A stretch of DNA of 39,251 bases from Actinomycetes bacterium (GTDB taxonomy: Bacteria; Actinomycetota; Actinomycetes; Nanopelagicales; Nanopelagicaceae), in contig JAHEXJ010000012.1 of the NCBI GenBank assembly GCA_023252155.1, forward strand, positions 1-39,251. The letters are read 5' to 3'. Made by a program: the position numbers and the translations under genes. Numbering within the stretch: the first letter of the stretch is position 1; the number at the start of each line of letters is the position of its first letter. Shown here in pieces: positions 1-8,133 of this stretch. Below the pieces are notes generated by a model. It made no database searches. It was not told the origin of the DNA and was given only the letters and a program-made list of their open reading frames with translations.

Positions 1-69
1 CCACGAAGAATGCCGCAGCGGTGAGGACCTTAACTTCGCGGGGAAACCCCGAAAGTACTTTGAGTCGAT

Positions 70-1686
70 TCAACCAATAGCCTCGCCCGCCGCTTCCTCG
101 CGCGCTTCGGCATAGTCATGTGAGGTTCGAAGTGGCAACTCACGGAGACCGAGCGCGATGAGGAATCCAATTGCGGTAATCGGTGCCGCAGTGAAGAAGA
201 CGATATGGAACGCGTTGACGTACGCGTCCATAGCGGTGTTGTGAACGATGAGGGGAACGCTCTTCGGATTTGCGATCATGTTGGTAAGGCCCGCAGGAGT
301 TATGTTGACCCCAGCCATGACAGTCGGATCCTTTTGTGCGAGATTGGTGAAGCCGCTCGCCATGTAGTGGGTGAGACGATTATTGAGAACAGCACCAAAG
401 ATCGCCGATCCAAATACGCTACCAAGTGAACGGAAGAACGTATTCGCGCTCGTGGCAACTCCCATATCGCGAAAGTCCACCGAATTCTGAAGCGCGATGA
501 CGATGGTCTGCATTGAGAGTCCGAGACCAGCGCCAACGATGATTGCGAAGATCGAAAGTCGCCAATAGGGCGTCGTACGTACCAATGTAGTCATCATTAA
601 TAGGCCAATAGTGATGATTCCGGTACCAATGACAGGGAATCGCTTGTACTTTCCGTGCTTTGTAATCTGCTTGCCACTGAAGATCGACATCGTGACGATA
701 CCCATCATCAGTGGTATCAATTTAAGACCAGCAGATGTGGCCGAGTTGCCCTTTACGATCTGCAGATACAGCGGCAACATGATGACCGCGCCGAATAAAC
801 CAGCGCCGATGACTGCCCCAAGTGCTGAAGTCAGGGTGAATGTGTGGTTCTTGAAAAGGCGCATCGGCAGGATTGGCTCTTTTGCCTTTTCTTCCCAGAT
901 CACGAAGACGACTGCAAGAATCAAGCCGACGACTAGGTAAATAATGGTGCGTTTATCAGTCCATCCGTCTTCAGGTCCATAGACCGCAATTGCGAGAAGG
1001 AGTGATGTAACGCCAACTACCAAGAGCAGAGCACCTAGGTAGTCAATGGAATGCTCGCGCTTCACCTTCGGTATGTGAAGAACTGCGGATGTAATAACAA
1101 GGGCGAGAATTCCGAACGGCAAATTTATATAGAAGATCCAACGCCATCCAGTGACTCCGAGAATCGTGTGGTGGTCGGAGAAGAATCCGCCAAGCAGCGG
1201 TCCAGCAACTGACGACAGGCCCCAAACTGCTCCGAAATAACCTTGATATCTTCCGCGATCGCGAGGGGGAATGATGTCGCCGATGATGACGAATGTAAGT
1301 GACATCAAGCCACCAGCGCCGAGACCTTGAAGAGCGCGGGTCGCGATGAGTTCGACCATGTTCTGCGAAAGTCCGGCAAGTAAAGATCCGAGCAAGAATG
1401 TGACGATAGCGAATTGAAAAACTATTCGTCGTCCGTACAAGTCGGAAATCTTTCCGTACAGCGGCGTGGATGCAGTAGAAGTCAGAAGGTATGCAGTAAC
1501 AACCCAGGTGTATTCCTTGAGTCCGTGCAGATCGATGACAATGGTCTTCAGCGCTGTTGAGACGATGGTCTGATCCAGGGCCGCAAGCAGCAAGCCAGTC
1601 ATGAGACCGCTCAAGATAATCATGATTTCTCGATGAGTGAATGCCTTTGCGGGCGCACCGCCAGCTTGTACGGTTTCTTCAGACAT
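70..1686 (-). CDS. MFS drug exporter, DHA2 (EmrB/QacA-like) 14-TM family
   Basis: A 538-residue multi-pass inner-membrane protein that probably exports drugs or other toxic compounds by proton antiport. The sequence shows LDQTIV in the first membrane segment, the loop 2-3 signature DLYGRR, a run ALQGLGAGG, and the antiporter motif C-like stretch WGLSSVAGPLLGG near residue 155-170. Length and about 14 hydrophobic segments fit the DHA2 group rather than the 12-TM DHA1 group. The start ATG (1684-1686) has a GAAAGG ribosome site just upstream. It diverges from the ABC exporter at 1760, so the two efflux systems share a 73-bp control region. The substrate cannot be read from sequence. About 70 bp beyond its stop hold no recognisable gene before the window edge. 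Confidence 0.9.
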   Translation of the reverse strand: MSEETVQAGGAPAKAFTHREIMIILSGLMTGLLLAALDQTIVSTALKTIVIDLHGLKEYTWVVTAYLLTSTASTPLYGKISDLYGRRIVFQFAIVTFLLGSLLAGLSQNMVELIATRALQGLGAGGLMSLTFVIIGDIIPPRDRGRYQGYFGAVWGLSSVAGPLLGGFFSDHHTILGVTGWRWIFYINLPFGILALVITSAVLHIPKVKREHSIDYLGALLLVVGVTSLLLAIAVYGPEDGWTDKRTIIYLVVGLILAVVFVIWEEKAKEPILPMRLFKNHTFTLTSALGAVIGAGLFGAVIMLPLYLQIVKGNSATSAGLKLIPLMMGIVTMSIFSGKQITKHGKYKRFPVIGTGIITIGLLMMTTLVRTTPYWRLSIFAIIVGAGLGLSMQTIVIALQNSVDFRDMGVATSANTFFRSLGSVFGSAIFGAVLNNRLTHYMASGFTNLAQKDPTVMAGVNITPAGLTNMIANPKSVPLIVHNTAMDAYVNAFHIVFFTAAPITAIGFLIALGLRELPLRTSHDYAEAREEAAGEAIG

Positions 1687-1724
1687 AATCGACCTTTCGC
1701 CAAATTTGGGCGGAAAATATTCAC

Positions 1725-1759
1725 TTTCCAGTGTCAGTCAAGACGGGTAACTTTACTCT
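1725..1759 (+). promoter_or_regulatory. Putative leaderless promoter of the ABC exporter
   Basis: TAACTT (1748-1753) is a TANNNT -10 element followed by exactly 6 nt and then the GTG start at 1760, so transcription would begin at or next to the start codon. TTTCCA (1725-1730) is a weak -35 candidate at 17-nt spacing. No ribosome-binding site is present before this GTG, which supports a leaderless mRNA. Confidence 0.5.
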
Positions 1760-2749
1760 GTGAAATCAGTCCTCGCAGAGCATTTGATTAAAACATACAG
1801 AAAAGGACACGTTCGTGCCCTTGATGATCTCAGTCTAGACGTAGAAGAAGGCACTGTTCTTAGCGTTTTAGGACCTAACGGCGCTGGCAAGACCACGGTG
1901 GTGCGCATACTTGCAACTCTCCTTGCACCTGATAGCGGGCATGCAACGGTGGGCGGTATTAATGTTATTGAGCATCCTGAAAAAGTGCGCGAGATTATTG
2001 GACTATCGGGCCAGTACGCCGCCGTCGATGAGACTCTCACCGGGTGGGACAACTTGGTCATGTTCGGCCGTCTTTATCATTTGAATCAGAAACAAGCAGT
2101 TACGCGCGCTAATGAATTGCTCGAGCGCTTTTCACTTACCGATAGCGCGCGAAGGCCGATAAAAACTTACTCGGGTGGAATGCGTCGCCGCCTAGATCTT
2201 GCGGCTTCATTAATTGTGAAGCCGAAAATTCTCTTTCTTGACGAACCAACAACCGGCCTCGACCCCCGCGGTCGACAAGAAATGTGGGAAGTCATCGAAG
2301 AATTAGTGAAGGGCGGGGTAACGCTTCTTCTTACTACTCAATATTTGGAAGAGGCAGATCAGTTAGCCGACGACATCGTTGTTATCGATCGCGGAAAAGT
2401 GATTGCACGCGGAACATCAGATGCTTTGAAACGACAAGTGGGCGGTGAACAACTAGAGGTTGTAGTCGATCAACACAATATTCAAGCGACAGTAGAGATC
2501 GTGGCGCGGGTAAGTGGAGCCAAACCCTCAATTGACGAGGGCTTGCGACAAATATCAGCTCCTGTAAGTTCAGGGGCCGCTGCACTCATCGAAGTTCTGC
2601 GTTCAATGGATAGTGCAGGGATCCATCCATTGGATATCGCCTTGAAGCGTCCGTCCTTGGACGATGTATTCATGTCGCTGACAGGGCACGTCGCTGAATC
2701 CGGACCGGAAGTCGAAGAGCCCAAGAAGCGCGGGGGGAGAAAATCATGA
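1760..2749 (+). CDS. ABC exporter ATP-binding protein, DrrA-like
   Basis: A 329-residue cytoplasmic ATPase that powers an ABC-2 type exporter. Walker A is GPNGAGKTT (about residue 38), the ABC signature is YSGGMRRRLDLA (about 137), and Walker B is ILFLDEPTTGLD. The C-terminal 100 residues match the extra domain of the daunorubicin-resistance DrrA group (DALKRQVGG onward), and the end is basic (PKKRGGRKS). The start is GTG, and the upstream -10 element implies a leaderless transcript. Its stop overlaps the permease start by 4 bases (ATGA), so the two are translationally coupled. DrrA relatives export anthracyclines, other antibiotics or lipids; the substrate here is unknown. Confidence 0.92.
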   Translation: MKSVLAEHLIKTYRKGHVRALDDLSLDVEEGTVLSVLGPNGAGKTTVVRILATLLAPDSGHATVGGINVIEHPEKVREIIGLSGQYAAVDETLTGWDNLVMFGRLYHLNQKQAVTRANELLERFSLTDSARRPIKTYSGGMRRRLDLAASLIVKPKILFLDEPTTGLDPRGRQEMWEVIEELVKGGVTLLLTTQYLEEADQLADDIVVIDRGKVIARGTSDALKRQVGGEQLEVVVDQHNIQATVEIVARVSGAKPSIDEGLRQISAPVSSGAAALIEVLRSMDSAGIHPLDIALKRPSLDDVFMSLTGHVAESGPEVEEPKKRGGRKS

Positions 2750-3546
2750 AATATGCGATTTCTGACGCTCTAATCATCACGAAAAGGCAACTCATGCTCC
2801 TTGTGCGAGTGCCTGAAGTTCTCATTTTCTCGACCATCCAACCCGTCATGTTCGTCCTTCTCTTTCGATACGTATTTGGCGGATCAATTACTTCTGGTCA
2901 ACCTGGCGGCTACGTTCAGTTTCTGATGCCCGGCATTTTCGTTCAGACGGTGGCATTCACCTTGGCGGGAACCGCCTCTGGTGTGGCCGAGGATATGACC
3001 AAGGGTTTGATAGATAGGTATCGCTCTCTCCCAATCGCTCGGTCGGCTCTGGTATTCGGCAAGACACTCGGAGACTCCGCGCTCAATATTGTGGTTCTGC
3101 TTGTGATGGGCCTTGCAGGATTTATTGTCGGCTGGCGCCCACACTCAGGATTCCTCAAACTGCTTTTTGCTTTCATCTTCCTGCTGGCATTTGGGTATTC
3201 ACTTTCCTGGATTGGAATCTTTGTTGGTCTAACCGCAAGGGATGCAAGGGTCGTTCAGAACGTAAGTTTCTTGGTCACTTTCCCGCTCACCTTCTTATCA
3301 AATGCTTTTGCGCCAACAACGGGGATGCCAAGGCCGCTTCAGTATTTCGCCGAGTGGAATCCGGTTTCCACGATGGTGGCAGCAACTCGGCAACTATTCG
3401 GCCTCACCAACAAGTTCGGGGTTACGGCAGGTTCTTACCCAAGCCAACATCCGATGGTTATGTCATTGGTGTACATGGTTGTTGTTATGGCGATCTTCGT
3501 CCCGCTGAGCGTTCGTACCTACAACAATTCAGCGAAGAAGAAATAA
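2746..3546 (+). CDS. ABC-2 type exporter permease, DrrB-like
   Basis: A 266-residue membrane protein with about six hydrophobic segments, forming the channel partner of the ATPase encoded just upstream (4-base overlap). It has the ABC-2 pattern: a cytoplasmic N-terminus with the sequence LIITKRQLMLLVRVPEVL, a first TM segment including QPVMFVLLFRYVFGG, and the conserved loop around FLSNAFAPTTGMPRPLQYFAEWNPVS near residue 190. This matches DrrB and related drug or lipid exporters. It ends one base before the convergent greA stop, so there is no room for a dedicated terminator between them. Confidence 0.9.
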   Translation: MKYAISDALIITKRQLMLLVRVPEVLIFSTIQPVMFVLLFRYVFGGSITSGQPGGYVQFLMPGIFVQTVAFTLAGTASGVAEDMTKGLIDRYRSLPIARSALVFGKTLGDSALNIVVLLVMGLAGFIVGWRPHSGFLKLLFAFIFLLAFGYSLSWIGIFVGLTARDARVVQNVSFLVTFPLTFLSNAFAPTTGMPRPLQYFAEWNPVSTMVAATRQLFGLTNKFGVTAGSYPSQHPMVMSLVYMVVVMAIFVPLSVRTYNNSAKKK

Positions 3547-3547
3547 A

Positions 3548-4024
3548 TTAGATGTAGAACTCGGCTTCCAAAATGGAGACCGTGATCTCGCGCTTGTTGG
3601 GCGCAATGTACGACACCGTTTCGCCGATTTTCCGGCCGAGTACGGCCGCACCGAGTGGTGAATTTTCGCTATAGACATCGAGGTCGCCACTTGCGATCTC
3701 TCGTGAGCCAAGAAGGAACTTCATCGCCTCACCGGAAATCTCAACGGTGATAACCATTCCGGCGCCGACCGTTCCAGATTCTCCAGCAGGGGGAGCCCCG
3801 ATGTGGGCGTGCTCGAGCATGTGCTTGAGCTGGCGGATTCGCGCTTCCATCTTGCCTTGCTCTTCGCGAGCGGCGTGGTAGCCACCATTCTCCTTGAGAT
3901 CGCCTTCAGAGCGGGCGGTCTCAATTTTCTTGATGATTTCAACGCGCCCGGTCGTCTCGAGAAATTCGAGCTCGGCCCGTAGGCGGTCGGCGGCCTCTTG
4001 CGTCAGCCAAGTTTGAGCACTCAT
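3548..4024 (-). CDS. greA: Transcription elongation factor GreA
   Basis: GreA rescues backtracked RNA polymerase by stimulating transcript cleavage. The N-terminal coiled-coil carries the tip motif GDLKENGGYHAAREEQ, whose acidic D and E residues coordinate the catalytic metal in the polymerase channel. The C-terminal FKBP-like domain includes SPLGAAVLGRKIGE. I place the start at the ATG at 4024 (MSAQTWLTQEAA), which matches actinobacterial GreA proteins and gives 158 residues. An in-frame ATG three codons upstream (4033) is the alternative. A TAATCT hexamer ends directly before that upstream ATG and 9 nt before the preferred one, so a leaderless or very short leader is likely. The greA plus DUF4307 pairing is the usual actinobacterial arrangement. 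Confidence 0.95.
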   Translation of the reverse strand: MSAQTWLTQEAADRLRAELEFLETTGRVEIIKKIETARSEGDLKENGGYHAAREEQGKMEARIRQLKHMLEHAHIGAPPAGESGTVGAGMVITVEISGEAMKFLLGSREIASGDLDVYSENSPLGAAVLGRKIGETVSYIAPNKREITVSILEAEFYI

Positions 4025-4036
4025 AAGTGGCATAGA

Positions 4037-4420
4037 TTACTGTGAACTGACCCTGCAACGCGAGATAGAGGCGCTGACGGCTGCAGAACGAGTGTGAATG
4101 AGCGTGGTTTTGTCTACATGTTCGGCCCCGGCAGGGATTGTGTCGTCAATTTGGCCGACAACGTTCTTATCAAAGTCATGGGCCACGAGAGTGCAGATGA
4201 TCGCCGAATTCGGGTCGCGACGATCAATGGAATAGCGCATACTCACAGTGCTATCTGAGGGAATGGTGAAAGAAACCAGCGTTGACGTTAATTCAGGTCT
4301 TGAATGATGCAGCCCCGCCCATGTCAGCCAAGCACCACCAACCACGAGAAGTACGATCGCCAGCCCTTTCCAGCGCATGGGCCGCTGGCCGTAGCGGTCG
4401 GAAAAGTCGAGTTCGGACAT
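4037..4420 (-). CDS. DUF4307 membrane protein
   Basis: A 127-residue protein with a short polar N-terminus (SDRYGQRPMRWK), one transmembrane helix at about residues 18-36 (LAIVLLVVGGAWLTWAGL) and an extracytoplasmic domain with two Cys residues (CTLVAHD and SRCRV). This is the DUF4307 pattern, a family of unknown function found beside greA in actinobacteria (Rv1081c in M. tuberculosis). It lies 12 bp upstream of greA on the same strand and is probably co-transcribed with it. It diverges from the small membrane peptide at 4452. Confidence 0.85.
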   Translation of the reverse strand: MSELDFSDRYGQRPMRWKGLAIVLLVVGGAWLTWAGLHHSRPELTSTLVSFTIPSDSTVSMRYSIDRRDPNSAIICTLVAHDFDKNVVGQIDDTIPAGAEHVDKTTLIHTRSAAVSASISRCRVSSQ

Positions 4421-4451
4421 GGGATGATTGTTTCAGAGAAACGGAGTCCCC

Positions 4452-4595
4452 ATGTCACAGAACGTTGAAATGAGCACGTCAGGTTCGATCACTGTGGGAC
4501 TCCTGACAATCGCGGTGGCGTTCTTGCTCCGCAGTTTCTACAAGCGCTACACCCGCATGCAGAAGCGCGAGGATGATGATTCGAAGCAGTCTTAA
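4452..4595 (+). CDS. Small single-TM protein, 47 aa
   Basis: A short gene encoding a peptide with one hydrophobic helix (ITVGLLTIAVAFLLRSFY, residues about 13-30) followed by a basic then acidic tail (RYTRMQKREDDDSKQS). A GGAG ribosome site sits 5 nt before the ATG. Its last 23 bases overlap the start of the SURF1 gene in another frame, which argues for translational coupling. The layout, with a positive-inside tail, suggests an N-out single-pass membrane peptide. In mycobacteria a small protein (Rv1083) occupies a comparable place downstream of mca. I see no recognisable domain and the function is unknown. Coding status is supported by the RBS, TM helix and tight coupling. Confidence 0.7.
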   Translation: MSQNVEMSTSGSITVGLLTIAVAFLLRSFYKRYTRMQKREDDDSKQS

Positions 4596-5274
4596 GCGAG
4601 CTCTCTCAGTTCTAGGGGTTCTAGTCATTGCAGCAAGTTTCGTAGGTCTTGGAATTTGGCAACTGAACCGGGCGAGAGAGAGTCAAGTTCCTGTTGTCGT
4701 GAACGGCACAGTCGTGCCACTTGCTTCCATCACTCAGCCACGAATTGCCCTTCCATTGAAAGCTGCATTGCGCCACGTCCAATTTAGTGGGCGATACATC
4801 GCTGATTATCAAGCCCCTTTTCAAGTCGATGGTCTGGGACAGACCGACACCTGGGAAGTTGGTCTCCTCGAAACCGATTCGCATTCTGCGATATTGGTCG
4901 TGCGAGGACTGTGGGCTGACCACAATAACTTGATCTTGAACTCAACGAACGTTGTCACAGTTACGGGCAAACTGATGCCGCATCAAAATGACGATCTCAC
5001 TCAGTCCCATAAGACGGTGCTATCGCGAATAGATAGCGCCCTCGTCGTGAATCAGACTTCGCTTGATTTGTATGACGGATTCGTCATTGCCGATAGCGAG
5101 GCACTTGCGGGCACAAATATCGTACGCATGCGCATCACCCCTCCAGCTCCGAAGTCCGCCGTGCCGGGGTTCTACTGGCAGCACCTCTCATACGTGGTGA
5201 TCTGGTGGTTTATGGCTGGAGTCGTGCTGTACCTGCCGTTTTATCAACGTAGAGTTACCCAGCGTGAGATCTAG
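4573..5274 (+). CDS. SURF1 family cytochrome oxidase assembly protein
   Basis: A 233-residue membrane protein of the SURF1/Shy1 family, which assists heme insertion or maturation of cytochrome c oxidase. It shows the diagnostic two-TM layout: a TM helix near residues 11-28 ending in GLGIWQLNRARE (the family motif G.WQL.R), a central extracytoplasmic domain containing RHVQFSGRYI and VVRGLW, and a second TM near residues 205-225 (HLSYVVIWWFMAGVVLYLPFY). Two in-frame ATGs (4573 and 4576) are possible starts behind GAGG. It overlaps the small membrane peptide and is 17 bp ahead of a DUF3817 gene, a common actinobacterial grouping. This implies aerobic respiration with an aa3-type oxidase. Confidence 0.88.
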   Translation: MMIRSSLKRALSVLGVLVIAASFVGLGIWQLNRARESQVPVVVNGTVVPLASITQPRIALPLKAALRHVQFSGRYIADYQAPFQVDGLGQTDTWEVGLLETDSHSAILVVRGLWADHNNLILNSTNVVTVTGKLMPHQNDDLTQSHKTVLSRIDSALVVNQTSLDLYDGFVIADSEALAGTNIVRMRITPPAPKSAVPGFYWQHLSYVVIWWFMAGVVLYLPFYQRRVTQREI

Positions 5275-5291
5275 GAATCAAAGGAGAACAT

Positions 5292-5618
5292 ATGGCGCGC
5301 ACTAGCGATGGCACCGTTCAGCGGTATCGAGTAATGGCAATTGCCACAGGCATCATGGCATTGCCATTGTGGTTCGTGGATGTACCAATCACGCTCTGGG
5401 CCCACAATCCGTCACTACATGACAAGGTTTCGTGGATCGGCGCCGTCCACGGCACGTTCTTCATCCTTTATGTATTAACGACGATGCAGTTGGCGCTAAA
5501 AGCAAGATGGAATGTGAAGAGGGCAATTCTCTACATGCTCGCCGGAATGGTTCCGTTCGCCTCATTTATTGCCGAGCGCCGAGTTGTCGCAATGTTCTTA
5601 CCGAAGAAGAATTCGTAA
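5292..5618 (+). CDS. DUF3817 integral membrane protein
   Basis: A 108-residue protein with three predicted TM helices (MAIATGIMALPLWF, AVHGTFFILYVLTTMQLAL and ILYMLAGMVPFASFI). The HG in the second helix and the end PFASFIAERRV are typical of DUF3817, a small membrane family of unknown function often next to SURF1 or cytochrome-related genes in actinobacteria. AAAGGAG lies 5 nt before the ATG. It is probably in one operon with SURF1 and the prenyl transferase, whose start lies 7 bp downstream. Confidence 0.85.
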   Translation: MARTSDGTVQRYRVMAIATGIMALPLWFVDVPITLWAHNPSLHDKVSWIGAVHGTFFILYVLTTMQLALKARWNVKRAILYMLAGMVPFASFIAERRVVAMFLPKKNS

Positions 5619-5625
5619 ACGAATA

Positions 5626-6423
5626 ATGAAACGTTGGGGTGTTCTTTTTCGGCGAGCGGTCAAAGCGTTGCTTTATCCACTTTATGAGCAACGTTTAGTC
5701 CGATCATTGGATTTCACCCAAACACCTCACCACGTCGGCGTAATTCTCGACGGAAACCGTAGATGGGCGAAGGAGAATCCAGATGAACATGGTCGGACAA
5801 CTGCCGCCCATGGTCATCGAGCAGGAGCTCAGAAGATCATCGAATTCCTCGGTTGGTGCGAAGAGGCTCAAGTAAAGATCGTCACCATTTGGTTGCTCTC
5901 AACTGAGAATTTCAAACGTTCTGAAGAGGAACTCACAGCGCTATTGGTCATCATTGGTGAAACGATCGATAGCCTTAAGGCAACAGGACGTTGGAACATC
6001 AAGCCTGTTGGTTCCCTCGAACTCTTGCCCGAGTGGCTGCAGAGTAAGTTGAGCGAATCGCGCTCTTCCAATCCCAATGCGATCGAAGTAAACGTCGCGG
6101 TTAGTTATGGCGGTCGGCGCGAGATTGTGGACGCGGTAAAGGGTTACCTAGAAGATGCTGCAGAGCATGGATTGTCCGTGCACGCCGCCGCTGAAAAACT
6201 TAGCGCCGATGAAATTTCAAACTTTCTTTATACAGCCGGTCAACCTGACCCCGAATTATTGATACGAACATCTGGAGAGCAAAGACTGGGCGGCTTCTTG
6301 CTTTGGCAAAGCGCGCAATCTGAATTCTATTTCTGCGAAGCCTATTGGCCAGATTTCCGCCGCGTTGATTTCTTGCGTGCCCTCCGCGCCTATTCACTGC
6401 GCCACCGCCGTTTCGGCGCGTAA
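5626..6423 (+). CDS. uppS: Cis-prenyl transferase (UppS/Rv1086-like isoprenyl diphosphate synthase)
   Basis: A 265-residue soluble enzyme that condenses isopentenyl diphosphate with an allylic diphosphate in cis to make the polyprenyl carrier or its precursor. Motifs: GVILDGNRRWAKEN (diphosphate-binding Asp at the DGNRRW signature), WLLSTENFKRSEEEL, VAVSYGGRREI, and the C-terminal IRTSGEQRLGGFLLWQ plus the FYFCEAYWPDF segment. The FLGWC and TIWLLSTENF pattern resembles the short-chain Z-farnesyl-type branch (Rv1086 of M. tuberculosis) more than the long-chain decaprenyl enzyme, so product length is uncertain. I chose ATG 5626 rather than an upstream in-frame ATG (5569), because the latter would overlap DUF3817 and add an unrelated extension. 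Confidence 0.92.
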   Translation: MKRWGVLFRRAVKALLYPLYEQRLVRSLDFTQTPHHVGVILDGNRRWAKENPDEHGRTTAAHGHRAGAQKIIEFLGWCEEAQVKIVTIWLLSTENFKRSEEELTALLVIIGETIDSLKATGRWNIKPVGSLELLPEWLQSKLSESRSSNPNAIEVNVAVSYGGRREIVDAVKGYLEDAAEHGLSVHAAAEKLSADEISNFLYTAGQPDPELLIRTSGEQRLGGFLLWQSAQSEFYFCEAYWPDFRRVDFLRALRAYSLRHRRFGA

Positions 6424-6442
6424 TCGTTCAAACAATTTCTGA

Positions 6443-7303
6443 ATGTCAAGAAATAGCATTGCCTGGCGACTTCAAAGTCAGGTTTGGCTCCTAGTTCTTT
6501 CGTTACTGGGACTCATGGTGAATTCGCCGTCAGCGCTCGCACTAACCAGATCGTCGGTTCAACCCAAACTGGCTTGGCACCCCAAGGTTGGCGATAGTTT
6601 TCAAATTCAATTGAACGGCAAGCTAGACACGACGGTTTTGGCCAATGTTTATGACATTGATCTGTTCGACTCGACTGCAGCACAGATTGGCTTCCTTAAG
6701 AAGTCGAACCGCAAAGTGGTCTGTTATTTCTCCGCCGGCAGTGGCGAGAATTGGCGCCCAGATTTCTCAAATTTCTTGCCGAAAGACATGGGCAAGCCCC
6801 TGCAAGGTTGGCAAGGTGAGAATTGGTTGGACATTCGGTCTAGCACGGTCCGCAGGGTCATGCGAGTACGCATGGACCTGGCAGTAAGGAAAGGATGCGA
6901 CGGAATCGATCCAGACAACGTTGACGGCTATTCCAATTCCACCGGTTTCGCTCTAACTGCCAAGGAGCAACTTAATTACAACCTTTTTCTCGCCCACCAG
7001 GCTCATGCGCGTGGGCTCGCAATTGGCCTAAAGAATGACATCGCTCAAGTCGGCGTCCTGGCACCAAGCTTCGAATTTGCAGTCAATGAGCAGTGCCACG
7101 AATTCAATGAATGCGCTGGGTATCGAGCGTTCACGACACTTGGTAAGCCAGTTCTCAATATTGAATATCAAGACCGCTATGTGAAAAACACAGATGGTGC
7201 CTTTGTTCAACTGTGCAATGAATCCCACCAAGAGCAGATGTACACCCTTGTGCTCCCTTTATCGCTAGCGGGCACATCGCGGCTTAGTTGTGTCGGAAAG
7301 TGA
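6443..7303 (+). CDS. Secreted GH114-like glycosidase (endo-alpha-1,4-polygalactosaminidase family)
   Basis: A 286-residue exported protein with a signal peptide (hydrophobic stretch at about residues 13-33, cleavage near ALA-LT). The mature part matches the GH114 TIM-barrel family: WHPKVGDSFQIQLNGKLD, VYDIDLFD, VVCYFSAGSGENWRPDF, GENWLDIRS, and the acidic GCDGIDPDNVDGY that ends a barrel strand, then GLAIGLKND. Known members hydrolyse alpha-1,4-galactosamine polymers in exopolysaccharides. Four Cys residues near the C-terminal half (QCHEFNECAGY, QLCNE, RLSCVGK) suggest disulfides. It follows uppS by 19 bp and may be co-transcribed. Activity on a real substrate is inferred from family only. 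Confidence 0.82.
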   Translation: MSRNSIAWRLQSQVWLLVLSLLGLMVNSPSALALTRSSVQPKLAWHPKVGDSFQIQLNGKLDTTVLANVYDIDLFDSTAAQIGFLKKSNRKVVCYFSAGSGENWRPDFSNFLPKDMGKPLQGWQGENWLDIRSSTVRRVMRVRMDLAVRKGCDGIDPDNVDGYSNSTGFALTAKEQLNYNLFLAHQAHARGLAIGLKNDIAQVGVLAPSFEFAVNEQCHEFNECAGYRAFTTLGKPVLNIEYQDRYVKNTDGAFVQLCNESHQEQMYTLVLPLSLAGTSRLSCVGK

Positions 7304-7329
7304 GAGAGAACAATTTTTTTGAATTTCCG

Positions 7330-8097
7330 CTAAAGATGACCTTGTTCTTCTTGGAGGGAATTTCCACCGTCAACAACTATTAATTGCCCGGTTATGTATG
7401 AAGCGCCGGGTGAACATAGCCATGCAATAGCGCTTGCAACCTCTTCAGGCGTACCAGATCGTTCCATCGGCGTAGCGTCCCCATGTTTGATTTCGAATTT
7501 CGTTTGGGAATCAGTGCCAATCCAACCGGGAGCCACGGCGTTTACAGTGATGTTGTTTTTCGCTTCATCAAGTGCCAAAGCGCGCACGAGTCCAACTAGC
7601 CCGGCCTTCGCCGATGCATAGGCAACATTGTTGTGAATCGCAGAGATGGTGCCAGTCGTGCTCGATACCATCACAATCCTTCCTTCTGATTGCATCCTCA
7701 AAAAAGGAAGTGCGGATTGGGTGACCAAGAATGCCGAATCTAGGTTTCTTGCAAAGGATTTCCTCCACTGATCAAGTGAGGTTTCATCGATTGAATTGAA
7801 TTCGGAATTGCCGTCGTCATCGACACTGGTCATTCCGGCATTGTTGACAATTCCGTCGAGCCCTCCGAGTTTCGCCACTGCAAATGAGATCAATTCCTTT
7901 ACCTGACCAGGATCGGTCAAGTCAGCGCTAGCGCCAAAGGCTTGGATCTCGTCCGCTCGGTCGTGCACTCGCGTTGAAAGTGAGGTGAGGAATACGGACG
8001 CTCCACCTTCGGCCAGTGCGCGGGCTGCAGCGAAGCCAATACCTCGAGAAGAGCCAGCCCCCGTGACGAGGAAGCGTTTTCCTGTGAAATCGAGCAT
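7330..8097 (-). CDS. SDR family NAD(P)-dependent oxidoreductase
   Basis: A 255-residue classical short-chain dehydrogenase. The nucleotide loop is [10 protein letters not shown] (the longer TGxxxxxGIG variant), followed by NNAG at about residue 87, a catalytic Ser in MVSSTTGTI, the Tyr and Lys in [10 protein letters not shown] (YxxxK), and [12 protein letters not shown]. The end [13 protein letters not shown] is typical of FabG-like enzymes. It is monocistronic and diverges from the lipoprotein gene. A TAGAGT hexamer 7 nt before the ATG suggests a leaderless transcript. The substrate is not predictable; FabG-like ketoacyl reductase or sugar/alcohol dehydrogenase roles are both possible. Confidence 0.88.
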   Translation of the reverse strand: MLDFTGKRFLVTGAGSSRGIGFAAARALAEGGASVFLTSLSTRVHDRADEIQAFGASADLTDPGQVKELISFAVAKLGGLDGIVNNAGMTSVDDDGNSEFNSIDETSLDQWRKSFARNLDSAFLVTQSALPFLRMQSEGRIVMVSSTTGTISAIHNNVAYASAKAGLVGLVRALALDEAKNNITVNAVAPGWIGTDSQTKFEIKHGDATPMERSGTPEEVASAIAWLCSPGASYITGQLIVVDGGNSLQEEQGHL

Positions 8098-8133
8098 GAG
8101 TGTGACTCTACTAAGAGGAGGTAGATTTGCACT
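8098..8133. promoter_or_regulatory. Divergent leaderless promoters between SDR and lipoprotein genes
   Basis: Both directions carry a TANNNT element close to the start codon. On the plus strand TAGATT (8122-8127) is followed by 6 nt and the ATG at 8134. On the minus strand TAGAGT (8110-8105) is followed by 7 nt and the ATG at 8097. An AGGAGG at 8116-8121 could act as a ribosome site for the lipoprotein if the transcript starts further upstream, but its 12-nt spacing is long. Confidence 0.5.
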
